From positions 62,001-126,000 of the forward strand of contig CAWKFQ010000004.1 in the NCBI GenBank assembly GCA_963848955.1: DNA of 64,000 bases. Direction: 5' to 3'. How positions within the stretch are numbered: the stretch's first letter is position 1; each line of letters opens with the position of its first letter. Origin of the DNA: DASUPK01 sp963848955 (lineage in GTDB: Bacteria > Actinomycetota > Thermoleophilia > Solirubrobacterales > 70-9). Shown here one piece after another: positions 1 through 8,626 of the stretch. The position numbers and the translations under genes were made by a program. The notes beneath the pieces are model-generated. The model saw only the letters and a list, made by a program, of their open reading frames with translations. It made no database searches and was not told the origin of the DNA.

Positions 1-408
1 TGCCGAAGACCAGTTCCTGCTCGGCGATCCAGCGGAGCTCCGCCTGAGCTCCCGGTAGCGGGGGTGGTCGACGATCAGCTGGTCCTCGTAGTGCGCCGAC
101 GGGTGGGTGCCGGCCGCGCCGATCGCGAGCCCGTTGCGGGCTGCGACCTCGCGCACGCAGCGGCGGAGCTGCCGGAGCTGATCGGCGGCCTCGGTGATGT
201 CCTGGCAGGGCCGAGTGGCGACCTCGAGCACGGACTGCATCAGCTCGGGTTTCACCTCGCCGGGCAGGTCCTCGGGGAGGTCTCCGAGGATCACGTCGAT
301 CGCCTGAGCGAGCTCGAGGGTCTCGGCATCGCAGATCATCAGCTCCTCTTCGATGCCGAGCGTGAATGGTGTGCCGCCGAATTTGTGGTCGAGCACGCCG
401 CGGACCAT
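1..408 (-). CDS. Carboxylate-amine ligase, glutamate-cysteine ligase family 2 (YbdK-like), partial
   Basis: Only the N-terminal part is present; the gene runs off the left edge. Reading from the ATG at 406-408, the protein shows LGIEEELMICD near residue 17, then a KPELMQSVLEVAT segment and GAAGTHP, the ordered N-terminal motifs of the GCS2/YbdK family of ATP-dependent carboxylate-amine ligases (gamma-glutamyl-cysteine-type chemistry). The frame is lost at about 33-53: beyond it the family sequence (LRWIAEQELVFG) continues in another frame, so one indel is present, most likely an assembly error. The gene is divergent from the aldolase gene, with about 80 bp between the starts. The true substrate cannot be told from the sequence. 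Confidence 0.8.
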   Translation of the reverse strand, partial: MVRGVLDHKFGGTPFTLGIEEELMICDAETLELAQAIDVILGDLPEDLPGEVKPELMQSVLEVATRPCQDITEAADQLRQLRRCVREVAARNGLAIGAAGTHPSAHYEDQLIVDHPRYRELRRSSAGSPSRNWSSA

Positions 409-470
409 GACAGCCGCCGGGGATGAAGACCTGAGCGCCCTGATCGGGCATACTGAATCCGAGGCCAACC

Positions 471-477
471 AGGAGGT
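471..477 (+). promoter_or_regulatory. Shine-Dalgarno site of the aldolase gene
   Basis: AGGAGGT lies 10 nt before the ATG at 488. It decides the start of the aldolase: an in-frame ATG exists upstream at 353 but it has no comparable site and would overlap the divergent ligase gene. Confidence 0.75.
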
Positions 478-487
478 AATCGAGACC

Positions 488-1408
488 ATGGAAGTCAAGT
501 CGATCACCGAGCAGAAGTCGCTGCTCGCAACGCTCTCGCCCGGCAAGCGCGCGCGGCTGCGCCGGCTGCTCTTCGACTACGGCCCCGGCAACGGGACCCT
601 CATGCTGCTGCCGATCGACCAGGGGATCGAGCACGGACCCCGCGACTTCTTCCCCAATCCCGCCTCGAAGGACCCCGAGTACCAGTTCAGCCTGGCCGCC
701 GAGGCCGGCTACTCGGCGCTCGCCTGCCAGATCGGCCTGGCCACCCGCTACTACCCGGACTACGCCGGACAGGTGCCGCTGATCCTGAAGGTCAACGGCA
801 AGACCGATGTCGTTCCCTCGGACGAGTCCTTCTCCTCCACCAACGCGTCCGTCGAGGACGCGGTGCGGCTCGGGGCCGACGCGGTCGGCTACACGCTCTA
901 CGTCGGCTCGCCGCGCCAGGACGTCGACCTGCACCAGCTCAAGGGCGTGCGCGAGGACTGCGAGCGCTACGGCATGCCGCTGGTGATCTGGGCCTACCCG
1001 CGCGGCAAGTACATCGAGCAGAAGGGCGGCCAGAACTCCTTCTACGCGATCGATTACGCGGCGCGCCTGGCGATGGAGATGGGCGCCGACATCGTCAAGC
1101 TCAACTTCCCGAAGCTCGACCCCGAGAAGGACAAGGACCAGCCGGCGCCCTACAACGAGATGGACGTCTCGCCCGAGGAGGCGGTCCGCCAGATCGTCGA
1201 GTCCGCGGGCCGCGCCCTGGTGGTCCTCTCCGGCGGCTCGAAGACCGACGACGAGACCGTCCTCTCGCACACCCGCACGATCATGGAGACGGGCGGGTCC
1301 GGCGTGATCTTCGGCCGCAACGTCTGGCAGCGCGAGAAGTCGGAGGCGCTCGAGATCATCGGCCAGATCAAGGAGACGCTGCTCAACAACGTGCGGCGCA
1401 TCCCGTAG
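488..1408 (+). CDS. Class I fructose-bisphosphate aldolase (DhnA/DeoC-LacD type)
   Basis: Cleaves fructose 1,6-bisphosphate to dihydroxyacetone phosphate and glyceraldehyde 3-phosphate in glycolysis, and the reverse in gluconeogenesis; cytosolic. The 306-residue protein has the family's MLLPIDQGIEHGP motif at residues 39-51, the Schiff-base lysine in IVKLNFP (about K204), and the phosphate-binding stretches LSGGSKTDDETV (about 247) and SGVIFGRNVWQ (about 271). Length and motif order fit the archaeal-type class I family, not the class II metal enzyme. The start at 488 is chosen for its strong ribosome binding site. The stop codon adjoins a hairpin repeat that could act as a terminator. A related aldolase specificity cannot be fully excluded. 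Confidence 0.9.
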   Translation: MEVKSITEQKSLLATLSPGKRARLRRLLFDYGPGNGTLMLLPIDQGIEHGPRDFFPNPASKDPEYQFSLAAEAGYSALACQIGLATRYYPDYAGQVPLILKVNGKTDVVPSDESFSSTNASVEDAVRLGADAVGYTLYVGSPRQDVDLHQLKGVREDCERYGMPLVIWAYPRGKYIEQKGGQNSFYAIDYAARLAMEMGADIVKLNFPKLDPEKDKDQPAPYNEMDVSPEEAVRQIVESAGRALVVLSGGSKTDDETVLSHTRTIMETGGSGVIFGRNVWQREKSEALEIIGQIKETLLNNVRRIP

Positions 1409-1450
1409 CGGGGCGCTTTACTCGCCCCCCAGACGCGAAAAGCGCCCCGC
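1408..1450. repeat. Hairpin repeat element, copy 1
   Basis: A 12-bp perfect inverted repeat (1408-1419 GCGGGGCGCTTT, 1439-1450 AAAGCGCCCCGC) starts at the last base of the aldolase stop codon. It is homologous to hairpins at 8331-8372 and 60091-60132. Lying between an upstream stop and the next gene, it might terminate transcription, but no T-run follows, so a mobile or regulatory hairpin family is at least as likely. Confidence 0.7.
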
Positions 1451-1483
1451 GGATAGTTCCGAGCCGCCGAGCATCATCGAGGG

Positions 1484-2032
1484 GTGAGCCGACCGCTGCG
1501 ACGCGGCGCCCTGCGGGCGCCCCTCTTGATTGCCGCTGTTCTGGTCGTGCTCGCCGTCTCACGGGGCTGCGGGAACGACGGCGACTCCTCCGAGCCCAGC
1601 GGCCCGGTCAGCGCCCGCGTCACCCACGTCGTCGACGGGGACACGATCGACGTGGCGATGCCGGATGGCGACGAGGAAACCGTCCGCTACATCGGCATCG
1701 ACACGCCCGAGACCGTCAAGCCCGACACCCCGGTCCAGTGCGGCGGGCCGAAGGCGCATGCGGTGAACGAACGGCTGGTCGGGGGCCGGAGCGTGACCCT
1801 CCGCTTCGACGCCGAGCGGCGGGACGTCTACGGTCGCCTGCTCGCCTACGTCTACCTCCCCGCCGCGCGCCCCGGCGGGCACCCTCTGTTCGTCAACGCG
1901 GAGCTCGTCAGACTGGGCCTGGCACGGACATTGACGATTCCGCCGAACGACTCATTCGCCTCACTCTTCGCCCGTCTGGCGGCCCGGGCCGGCGCTCTGG
2001 GCCGGGGGTTATGGGGAAGCTGCCCCCTATAG
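1484..2032 (+). CDS. Thermonuclease-family (SNase-like) secreted or membrane-anchored nuclease
   Basis: A staphylococcal-nuclease-like phosphodiesterase for DNA/RNA. The 182-residue protein starts with GTG, has a basic N-terminus and a hydrophobic segment at about residues 9-28 (signal peptide or anchor; a lipobox-like SRGC follows), then the SNase fold: VVDGDTIDV at 49-57, RYIGIDTPE with Arg68 and Glu76, and DVYGRLLAYV with Arg118. These correspond to the R/E/R active-site set of staphylococcal nuclease. The C-terminus GLWGSC is typical. It acts outside the membrane. It follows the aldolase by 75 bp with a hairpin between, so it is probably transcribed separately. Confidence 0.88.
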   Translation: MSRPLRRGALRAPLLIAAVLVVLAVSRGCGNDGDSSEPSGPVSARVTHVVDGDTIDVAMPDGDEETVRYIGIDTPETVKPDTPVQCGGPKAHAVNERLVGGRSVTLRFDAERRDVYGRLLAYVYLPAARPGGHPLFVNAELVRLGLARTLTIPPNDSFASLFARLAARAGALGRGLWGSCPL

Positions 2033-2085
2033 TCAACGTGCAAGATCGTTTGCTAGCTTGCCCGGTCGCCCGGGGGGCTTTTGAG

Positions 2086-2334
2086 ATGACTCAGATGCGG
2101 ATGCGACAGAGCATGGCTCAGATCGAGCTGGCGTTCGAGCAGGAGATGGCGCTCGAAAAGCGCCGGCGCGATCAGCTGCGGAAGCGCGCGGTCAACCGAT
2201 CGCGGGCCCGTCGCATCACGCGCAACGAGTCACGTGGCCGGGTGCGGTTCAGCGTTCTCCTCGTCTGCCTGACGATCACGGTCGTCACCGTGGTCGTGGC
2301 GATGTTCGAGACGCTGGCCTGGCTGATGGGCTAG
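2086..2334 (+). CDS. Small basic protein with C-terminal membrane segment
   Basis: An 82-residue protein of unknown function. Residues 1-28 are Met/Gln/Glu-rich and likely helical, residues 35-58 are strongly basic (Arg/Lys), and about 58-80 form one hydrophobic helix (VLLVCLTITVVTVVVAMFE), so a tail-anchored topology with a charged cytosolic head is predicted. The ATG at 2086 is chosen because the upstream part of the frame overlaps the nuclease gene. Its 3' end overlaps the convergent SnoaL-like gene by about 105 bp. I recognise no named family. Confidence 0.6.
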   Translation: MTQMRMRQSMAQIELAFEQEMALEKRRRDQLRKRAVNRSRARRITRNESRGRVRFSVLLVCLTITVVTVVVAMFETLAWLMG

Positions 2335-2745
2335 CGGCCGCCCTACGGACAGCCCGGCGGCCTTCTGGGCTGCCGCGGGATCCATATATCCCTGCATGCG
2401 CACCACCCGTCCGTCGCGGACTGTGAAGACAACCGCTGTGTCGATCTCCAACTCGACTCCACTGCCTCTGCCACGCCGGTACTCGTGCAGCAACACGACT
2501 ATGTCGTCGTCGGCGTCGAGGAACTCCTCCGGCTCGATGCGGCGCTCCTCCCACGCCTCGCCGTCCACTTCGATGTACTCGCGCATGGCGTCAGCGAGAC
2601 CGCGGTAAACCCGGCCCTCCTCAACGCCACCGACGGTCCCGTGCAACTCGACATCGGGATCGACCAGCTCCGCGACTCGGGCCCAGTCCTCTCGCGTCCC
2701 GGCGTCGAGGAAAGCCCTCACGACGTTCACGTTCTCCTCCGACAT
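2230..2745 (-). CDS. SnoaL-like / NTF2-like family protein
   Basis: The protein begins MSEENVNVVRAFLDAG and continues with the cone-shaped NTF2-like fold signature: DPDVELHG near residue 30, a predicted helix ending with REYIE, then the paired beta strands VVLLHEYRRGRGSG and TAVVFTVRDGRVVRMQGY. Family members are small cyclases, isomerases or ligand-binding proteins, and no catalytic set is evident here. After residue about 130 the sequence becomes His/Asp/Arg-rich and overlaps the opposite gene. The family normally ends shortly after this point, so the last 35-40 residues may result from a lost stop or an indel. The function is not assignable beyond the fold. Confidence 0.7.
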   Translation of the reverse strand: MSEENVNVVRAFLDAGTREDWARVAELVDPDVELHGTVGGVEEGRVYRGLADAMREYIEVDGEAWEERRIEPEEFLDADDDIVVLLHEYRRGRGSGVELEIDTAVVFTVRDGRVVRMQGYMDPAAAQKAAGLSVGRPLAHQPGQRLEHRHDHGDDRDRQADEENAEPHPAT

Positions 2746-2791
2746 CGGGTCCAGTATCCCCGACCCGACGGGGGACCCGCCAGCCGTACCG

Positions 2792-3037
2792 TTACGAGCG
2801 GTGCGAGAGCCGCTCCAGGGCGTCCTCGACGACGGCGTTGGTGCCGGCGTCCACCTCCTCCTCGCCCCGCGAGGCCTCGGTCTCGATCCGGTCGTAGACC
2901 TCGTTGCGGAAGATCGAGACGTCGCGCGGCGCGGTGATGCCGAGGCGCACCTTCTCGCCTGCCACCGAGAGCACATGGACCTCGACGCCCTCGCCGATCA
3001 TGATGCTCTGGCCCGTCTTCCTTGTCAGTACCAGCAT
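2792..3037 (-). CDS. csrA: Carbon storage regulator CsrA
   Basis: An RNA-binding translational regulator that binds GGA motifs in mRNA leaders. The 81-residue protein opens with MLVLTRKTGQSIMIGEGVEV and contains KVRLGITAPRDVSIFR-NEVY, the beta-strand and RNA-binding pattern of CsrA/RsmA. The C-terminal extension EASRGEEEVDAGTNAVVEDALERL is longer than in gamma-proteobacteria. An AGGAGG site lies just upstream (about 3049-3054). No fliW or flagellar gene is adjacent, although CsrA is coupled to FliW and flagellin in Bacillus and other bacteria. It is divergent from the 3183 gene. Confidence 0.93.
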   Translation of the reverse strand: MLVLTRKTGQSIMIGEGVEVHVLSVAGEKVRLGITAPRDVSIFRNEVYDRIETEASRGEEEVDAGTNAVVEDALERLSHRS

Positions 3038-3064
3038 GGTTCAGACGCCTCCTCAGATCGTCGC

Positions 3065-3116
3065 CTACCCCCCGGTAGGGACTCTCTCTTAGTTACCTAG
3101 AAGTAGGTAGCGTAAC
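3065..3116. promoter_or_regulatory. Two short inverted repeats between csrA and the 3183 gene
   Basis: The 145-bp divergent intergenic region holds CTACC-4 nt-GGTAG (3065-3078) and an imperfect GTTACCTA / TAGGTAGCGTAAC hairpin (3092-3116). They lie in the upstream leader/promoter space of both genes and could be operators or leader structures. I cannot identify a binding protein. Confidence 0.3.
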
Positions 3117-3182
3117 CGTTCGAGGGTCGCCCAACAAGGCACAACTGGCAGGTGGGCGCCATCGTCTAGAGTCCGCCGACCG

Positions 3183-3740
3183 ATGGCACGCCAGTCTCTG
3201 CGACCACAGCTCAACCAGATCCGCGCCTGGGTCCGCCAGGGGCGGACCGACGCTTGGATCGCACACCAGCTGGGCGTTTCCGCCTCACAGCTGCGTGATT
3301 TCAGGCAGCGGCACGAGCTCAGCGCCGAGGGCGAAGAGCCCTCCGCCGACAGCGACCTGCGCGACGAAATCGAGGCGGAGATCGAAGCTGAGCTGGGCGA
3401 GCCCGAGCCCGAGGAGGAAGAGGGCGCGACCGACGAGGGCGAGGGCGATTCCGATGACGACGGCGAGGGCGAGAAGCCCAGCGGCCGTCGTCGGCGCCGT
3501 CGTCGCGGCCGTCGCGGACGCGGACGCCGCAAGCCCCTCGAGGCGACCTTCGACCAGGGCGAGGAGGAGGGCTACGGCATCTGGCTCGATCCCTCGATCA
3601 AGGACGACCCGACCTACACGGAGCACTGGAAGGGCCACAAGGCACTCCGGGTGACGATCGAGCCCGACCGGATCGTCCTCGAGCGCGTCGGGGACGACGC
3701 GGACTCGGACGACGCGGACTCGGACGAAGCTGACTCCTAG
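3183..3740 (+). CDS. Conserved hypothetical protein with HTH-like N-terminus and charged low-complexity middle
   Basis: The 185-residue protein has three parts. Residues 1-45 (IRAWVRQGRTDAWIAHQLGVSASQLRDFRQ) look like a homeodomain-like helix-turn-helix of the kind that samples DNA with a resolvase- or transposase-type HTH. Residues 46-100 are extremely acidic and 100-117 are almost all Arg/Gly. A compact C-terminal segment follows (GYGIWLDPSIKDDPTYTEHWKGHKALRVTIEPDRIVLERV), then an Asp/Ser-rich tail. A nucleic-acid-binding role is plausible from the HTH and Arg tract but unproven. It ends head-on against the 3737-4072 gene with a 4-bp overlap. Confidence 0.65.
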   Translation: MARQSLRPQLNQIRAWVRQGRTDAWIAHQLGVSASQLRDFRQRHELSAEGEEPSADSDLRDEIEAEIEAELGEPEPEEEEGATDEGEGDSDDDGEGEKPSGRRRRRRRGRRGRGRRKPLEATFDQGEEEGYGIWLDPSIKDDPTYTEHWKGHKALRVTIEPDRIVLERVGDDADSDDADSDEADS

Positions 3741-4072
3741 GGCTCGGCTATCACGCGGCCGCCCGAGTAGTCCCTCGCCCCGCGGAGGTACTCGTTGAAG
3801 GCGCCGTCCACGATCGCCTGCGGGTCGAGGTCGACGGCGCTCATCGGCTCTGCCAGCCGGGCGGCCTCCAGGCTCCAATCGGTGCCCCGGCCGTAGAGGT
3901 CGGCGAGCTCCTGGGCGGTGAAGGTGGGGCCGATGCGACGGCGCAGCTCGTCGCGGATCGCATCCACAGCGCGCCTCGCGGTCCGTGCGGCCCGCGGGTC
4001 CTCTGAGAGCTCCCGGAGCCGCCGGGACCCCTCCTCCCACTGGAAGAGAGCGTTGTCGATCGGGTACGGCAC
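3737..4072 (-). CDS. Conserved hypothetical protein, 111 residues
   Basis: The GTG start gives a soluble, mostly helical protein with no membrane segment. It contains RRIGPTFTAQELADLYGRGTD in the middle, reminiscent of small actinobacterial proteins with a helical TFTxxELADLYG motif, and ends YLRGARDYSGGR. No catalytic motif is visible. It is convergent with the upstream neighbour and lies just before the array of membrane paralogues, transcribed in the same direction as that array (about 40 bp from its last stop). Function unknown. Confidence 0.6.
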   Translation of the reverse strand: MPYPIDNALFQWEEGSRRLRELSEDPRAARTARRAVDAIRDELRRRIGPTFTAQELADLYGRGTDWSLEAARLAEPMSAVDLDPQAIVDGAFNEYLRGARDYSGGRVIAEP

Positions 4073-4110
4073 CCCCTAAGGGGTAGCACGGGCTCCGCGC
4101 AAGCTGCCCG

Positions 4111-6346
4111 CTACTCGCCGGTCACACTCGGTAGTAGCGGGGTGCCCCCCGAGGGTGCAGCGCCCGCGGGCGCGGCACAGGCGAGCGGGTCGAGCGGACC
4201 GGTGATCCTCCAGACGTCGACGAGGTTCGCGCCCGCGACCCGCTTGACGTTGCCCGAGCGGGAGATCCAGTCGCGCTGGACGGGCACGGTGTCGGCAGCC
4301 GGGTCGTCCTGGTGGTAGGTCGGCGTCGTGATCACGTAGTCATAGGCCCCGTCGTTGAGGGCGCCGATCCACTCCGGGCAGCTCGGGATCTCGTTGAATG
4401 AGCCGCGCGGCCCATGCTCGCCGATGTATCGAACGTCGTTGCTCGAGCTCCCGCCCCAGAGCCCGTACTGGAAGAGCGCTCCCATCGTCCCGGAGAGCCC
4501 GATCTTCAGGTGCTGGGTTCCCCTCGCCCAGTCATAGGCGGCGCCCAGGCCCTGGCCGAGCTCGACGGCGGGCTGCTCGGTCTTCGGGTAGTCGGGCGCG
4601 GTCGAGGAATAGCGCTCGTCGAGATAGTGATCCTGGACGAAGCGTCCGCCCACCGCGAGCGCGACCAGCGCGACCGCGCCGATGCCGGCGAGCGGAACGG
4701 TGGCCAGGCCGCGGCGGGACAGGAGGACCAGGCCGAGCGGCACGCCGACCAGCGCGAGCGCGATCACGGCCGTTCCGGGGATGCGATCGGTGTCGATCGC
4801 TCCGATCGCGCCGGCGCTGACCACCACCAGGAGGGCGAACACCGCCAGCGTCCCAAGCCGCCAGGCGCGCTGGATGCTGCCGAGCCGCCAGACCTCCCGG
4901 TCGGTCTTGAACGGCGGGATCGCGATCAGGGTGAGCGCCAGGATCAGGCCCGGGGCGAGATACCGGATGTTGAGCCGGAAGCCGACCGGCATCCCCCGGG
5001 CCCGGAGGCCCCGAGCGGGGTGAGCAGATAGGCGATTGCGGAAAGCAGCGCGACCGCGCCGAGCATCCGCTCCATCCGCCCGCCGCGCCAGAGGACGAGC
5101 AGCACCCCGATCACGGCGAGCGCCAGGTAGGCGGGCCAGAGCTCGCCCAGCCGCTCGTGGAGCGCCGGGGTGAAGAACTTGCCCCAGACGTCGGTGTCGG
5201 TGGCGTAGTGCACGATCGCGTAGGGGTGGCGGCCCTGGAGGGCCTCGGCGTGGTGGATCGGCCCGATGTCCTGCCAGGGGAACGGATTGCCCGAAACGAT
5301 CAGGTTGCGGACGTACCAGTAGCCGCCCCCGACGACCATCCCGCCGATCCAGGTGGCGGCGGCACGCAGCCGATAGCCGGCGCCGCTGATCCAGATCACC
5401 CCCACAGCGAGGGCGAGGACCGGCGGAACAACCGTGAGCTTGGTGCCCAGCGCGAGGCCGGCCGCCAGCCCGGCGACGATCAGCGTCCCGGAGGGCGGCC
5501 CGCCGGATTCGTCCGACCTCCCCGGCCAGCGGCTGTTGACGAGCAGCGCGACGGCGGAGAGGAAGAGGGCGATCGCGACCACGTCGTTGTTGGCGTTGCC
5601 GGGCTGGCGCGAGACCAGCAGGTTCGCCGCCATCACCGCGGCCACGGCGGCGAGCGAGGTCGCGCCGGATCCGTAGGGGCGGCCGATGCACCAGCCCGCG
5701 AACAGCGCCAGGCCGAGCCAGGCCATGTTGAGCAGCGGCGAGAGGAAGTCGTTGCCGTAGAGCAGGATCCCGCCGGCGTGGATCAGCTCCGAGACCTGCG
5801 GATAGAACCAGTTCAGGTAGAGCGGGTCGGTGTAGAGCAGCGAGGTGACGGACCCGCTCTGGGCGATGTGAGCGGCGAGCGGCATGTGGTACCAGAGCGA
5901 GTCGCCGCCGTAGATGCCGCGATCGAGGGCGAGGAGAGTCGGCCCGGCCCACTGCGCCGCGACGATCAGCGCGATCACCACGGCCACACCGAGCTCGAGG
6001 CGGCTGACGGGGGGCGCCTCGCGCTGATCCGATCCCTCGGCCTGGCCCCAGTGCGCGACTCGGCTGCCGGCACGGATCAGCATCGGCTCGAGCCGCACCG
6101 CCCCTCCCCCGACGATCAGGCAGGCGCTCACCAGCAGGACCCCGTCGAGAATCCCGAAGAGCCCCAGCACCTCCGAGATCACGACCAGGTAGCCGATCGC
6201 GAACACCGCGTCCGCCAGCACAGCCGGTGCTCCCGTCCAAGCCGGGCAGCGCGGCGCGCCGCGTCGTCCTCCCCGCGATCGTCATCGTCACGCACGACCG
6301 CAAACAGGCCGACCGTGCCGAGGATGTAATCGCCGGTGCCGCTCAC
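4111..6346 (-). CDS. GT-C-like polytopic membrane protein, paralogue 4 of 4 (frame disrupted)
   Basis: Last gene of the tandem array. The reconstructed protein of about 740 residues starts with GTG at 6344-6346 inside the stop of the previous gene. Order: N-terminal membrane helices; LALDRGIYGGDSLWYHMPLA; DPLYLNWFYPQVSELIHAGG; many further helices; RYLAPGLIL; and a soluble C-terminal domain with DYVITTPTYHQDD. The early acidic loop followed by multiple helices is the layout of GT-C glycosyltransferases (PMT/ArnT-like, lipid-linked sugar donors); the match is architectural and the substrate is unknown. The frame changes near 6300, 6220 and 5000, with the family sequence continuing on both sides. 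Confidence 0.7.
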
Positions 6347-8626
6347 TGCCCCGTAGCCGATCCTCCCGGTTGGACCGGCGAACCGCGCCGGTTCGCCTGG
6401 GTGCAGCCGCCCGGCGCGAGCGGGCCGGTGACCCGGAAGACCGAGACGCGGGCCGCGTGCAGGACCTCCTGGAGGGCGGGGTCGTTCCTCACCCAGCCGC
6501 GCTCGGGGGAGGGGCTCGCGGTCGCCGGGTTGTTGAGGTCGAGCTCCGGCGTGGTGATCAGGTAGTCGTAGTTCGCCGTCGTTCACGGCCTGGCGGAAGG
6601 CAGCGCAGGTCTCGATCGCCTGGAAGTCGGCCTCGGGGAGGTGGCGGCCGACGTACTGGACGTAGTTGTCGACGTCGTCGCCGTAGAAGCCGTACTGGTT
6701 GTAGGCGCCGCTCGTCCCGGCCACCCCGATGCGCAGCCCCGAGGTCGGCTTCGCCCAGCGCACCGCCTTGTCGAGCTGGAAGCGGAAGTCCTCGGGTCGG
6801 TCGTAGCGGTGCGCGAAGTAGTCGTCCTGGCGCGCCCAGCCGACCCCCGCGATGACGAGGGCGAGGGCCGCACCCGCCATCCCCGCCATCCAGGGGCCGC
6901 GCCTGGCGAGCAGCGGCGAGTCCGACGGGCGCCCCGATCAGGACGATCCCGATCAGGGCAGCCCAGGGGATCGAGGCGAACGGCCCGTCCCAGGCGACGT
7001 TGGCGTCGGAGTAGTGGGAGGTGAAGAAGAGCGCGATCAGCCCTCCGGCGATCAGCGGCAGCCGGAGGCGCTCCGGGGTGATCCGCGGCTCGAGCGGGAG
7101 CAGCGCCAGGCCGAGGGCGAAGCCCGGGATCAGGTAGCGGAGGTTGATGCCGAAGGCGAGCGGATGGCCCTCGGGGCCGGCTGCAGTGAGCGGGGTGAAG
7201 ACGTATGCGATCGCCGCGACGATCGTCACCACGCCCGCGAGCCGGACCGCCGGCGAGCGCGGTCGCCAGATCGAGAGGATCGCCCCGGCCGACGCCCCTC
7301 CAAGGATCAGGAACCAGAGCGGCCCCAGCAGGTTCTCGATCGGATTGAGGAAGTACTGGCGCCAGAGGCCGGTGCTCGGGGTTGGAGAAGATGTAGTGCG
7401 CGACGGTGAAGTCCGTCGCGGCCCTCGAGGCCGCGGTTCGGGCCGGGCAGGTCGATCGGCCCGAGGTGGCGGATCCATGGGAGCGGGTTGCCGGCGTGGA
7501 TCAGGTTGCGGAGGAACCAGAAGCCGGCGACCGCCGCGACCCCTGCGAGGAACACCCAGAAGGCCTTCCAGCGGACCTCGCGCGGGACGAGGAACGGGAC
7601 GCCGATCGCGAAGGCCAGCGGCGACGCCGGCGATCGTCAGCTTCGACCCGAGCGCAATGCCGATCGCCAGGCCCGCGACGAGGATTGCGCCCAGCGGGAG
7701 GGGCCGCCGGAGGGGGCCCGGGGGCGACCTGTCGGCGGAGATGCGGCCGTCCTCGTTTACCCGCGGCCGTCACTCGGAGTTCCCGCGGGACCCCCTTCGA
7801 CGTCCCCCTCTCTCGGGACGCCCAGACGTTGATCAGGATCGCCGCTGCCGCCAACAGCATCGCCACCGGGACCGTGTCCGTGGCGGGGGTGCCGGCCTCT
7901 CGGGGGACCATTGGGCCCGTGTCCATGGCGATCGCCACGGCTGTCAGGGACAGGGGGGCGACGCCGTAGGGGCGGCCGATGCACCACGCCGCCAGCAGTG
8001 CGACGCCCAGCCAGCCGAAGTTGACGAACGGCGAGAAGAGGTCCCGGTCGAAGAGGACGATCCCGGCGCCGTGCAGGAGCTCGGAGTTCTCCGGATAGAA
8101 CCAGTTCAGGTAGAGGGGGTCGGTGAAGTGCATCCCCCAGACCGAGCCGGTGTCCGCGATCCGGGCCGCGAACGGGCCGTGGTACCAGAGCGTGTCGAAG
8201 GTGAGCATCCCCCGCGCCCAGACGTCCTGGAGGCCGGTCGCCCAGTGGGCGGCGACGAAGGCCGCTGCCGCCAGCGCCAAAAGCAGCTGGGGAAGGGGGA
8301 TCGCCGGGCCGGCGGCGCGGACGTCCCTGCGCGGGCCGCTTTACTCGGCGTATGGCCGAGGAAAGCGCCCCGGACGCCGAAGTGGACGCCCAGGCCGACC
8401 ACCAGGGCGGCTGGGATCAGCACTCCGGGCACGAGGATTCCGAAGGCGCCGAGGAGCTGGAGCAGGATCGTCAGCAGCGCGACGGCCAGGACAGCCTCCG
8501 CGAGCCGCGCGGGTGCGCCCTCCCAGGCCGGCAGCAGCCGCCGCCGCAGCGGCACCCGCCCATCGCCATCGGGACCGCGACCAGCGCGAGCCCGATGACG
8601 CCGAAGGGGTAGTCGCCGAAGCTCAC
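6343..8626 (-). CDS. GT-C-like polytopic membrane protein, paralogue 3 of 4 (heavily frame-disrupted)
   Basis: Starts with GTG at 8624-8626, overlapping the previous stop by 4 nt. Family blocks can be followed through at least seven frame changes: VSFGDY start; membrane helices; LTFDTLWYHGPFAARIADTG; DPLYLNWFYPENSELLHGAG; FLRNLIHAGNPLPWIR; FTPLTAAGPEGHPLAFG; and the soluble tail with GAYNQYGFYGDDVDNYVQYV and TGPLAPGGCTQ. The variable cytosolic loop after the first helices contains hairpin repeat copy 2 (8331-8372), read through in frame. With this many breaks it is either a poor-quality stretch or a decaying copy. The blocks remain well conserved, which favours sequencing error. Confidence 0.65.
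8331..8372. repeat. Hairpin repeat element, copy 2, inside a coding region
   Basis: Outer arms CGGGCCGCTTT (8332-8342) and AAAGCGCCCCG (8362-8372) pair with one mismatch. Inner arms CTCGGC (8344-8349) and GCCGAG (8355-8360) pair perfectly around GTATG. It is homologous to the copies at 1408 and 60091. It sits in the variable loop of membrane paralogue 3 and, in the local frame, encodes part of RGAFLGHTPSKAARAG, which has no counterpart in the other paralogues. Confidence 0.75.

Noticed and set aside
64..426. A plus-strand ORF of 120 codons at the left edge
   Set aside because: It is antisense to the carboxylate-amine ligase whose motifs are clear on the minus strand.
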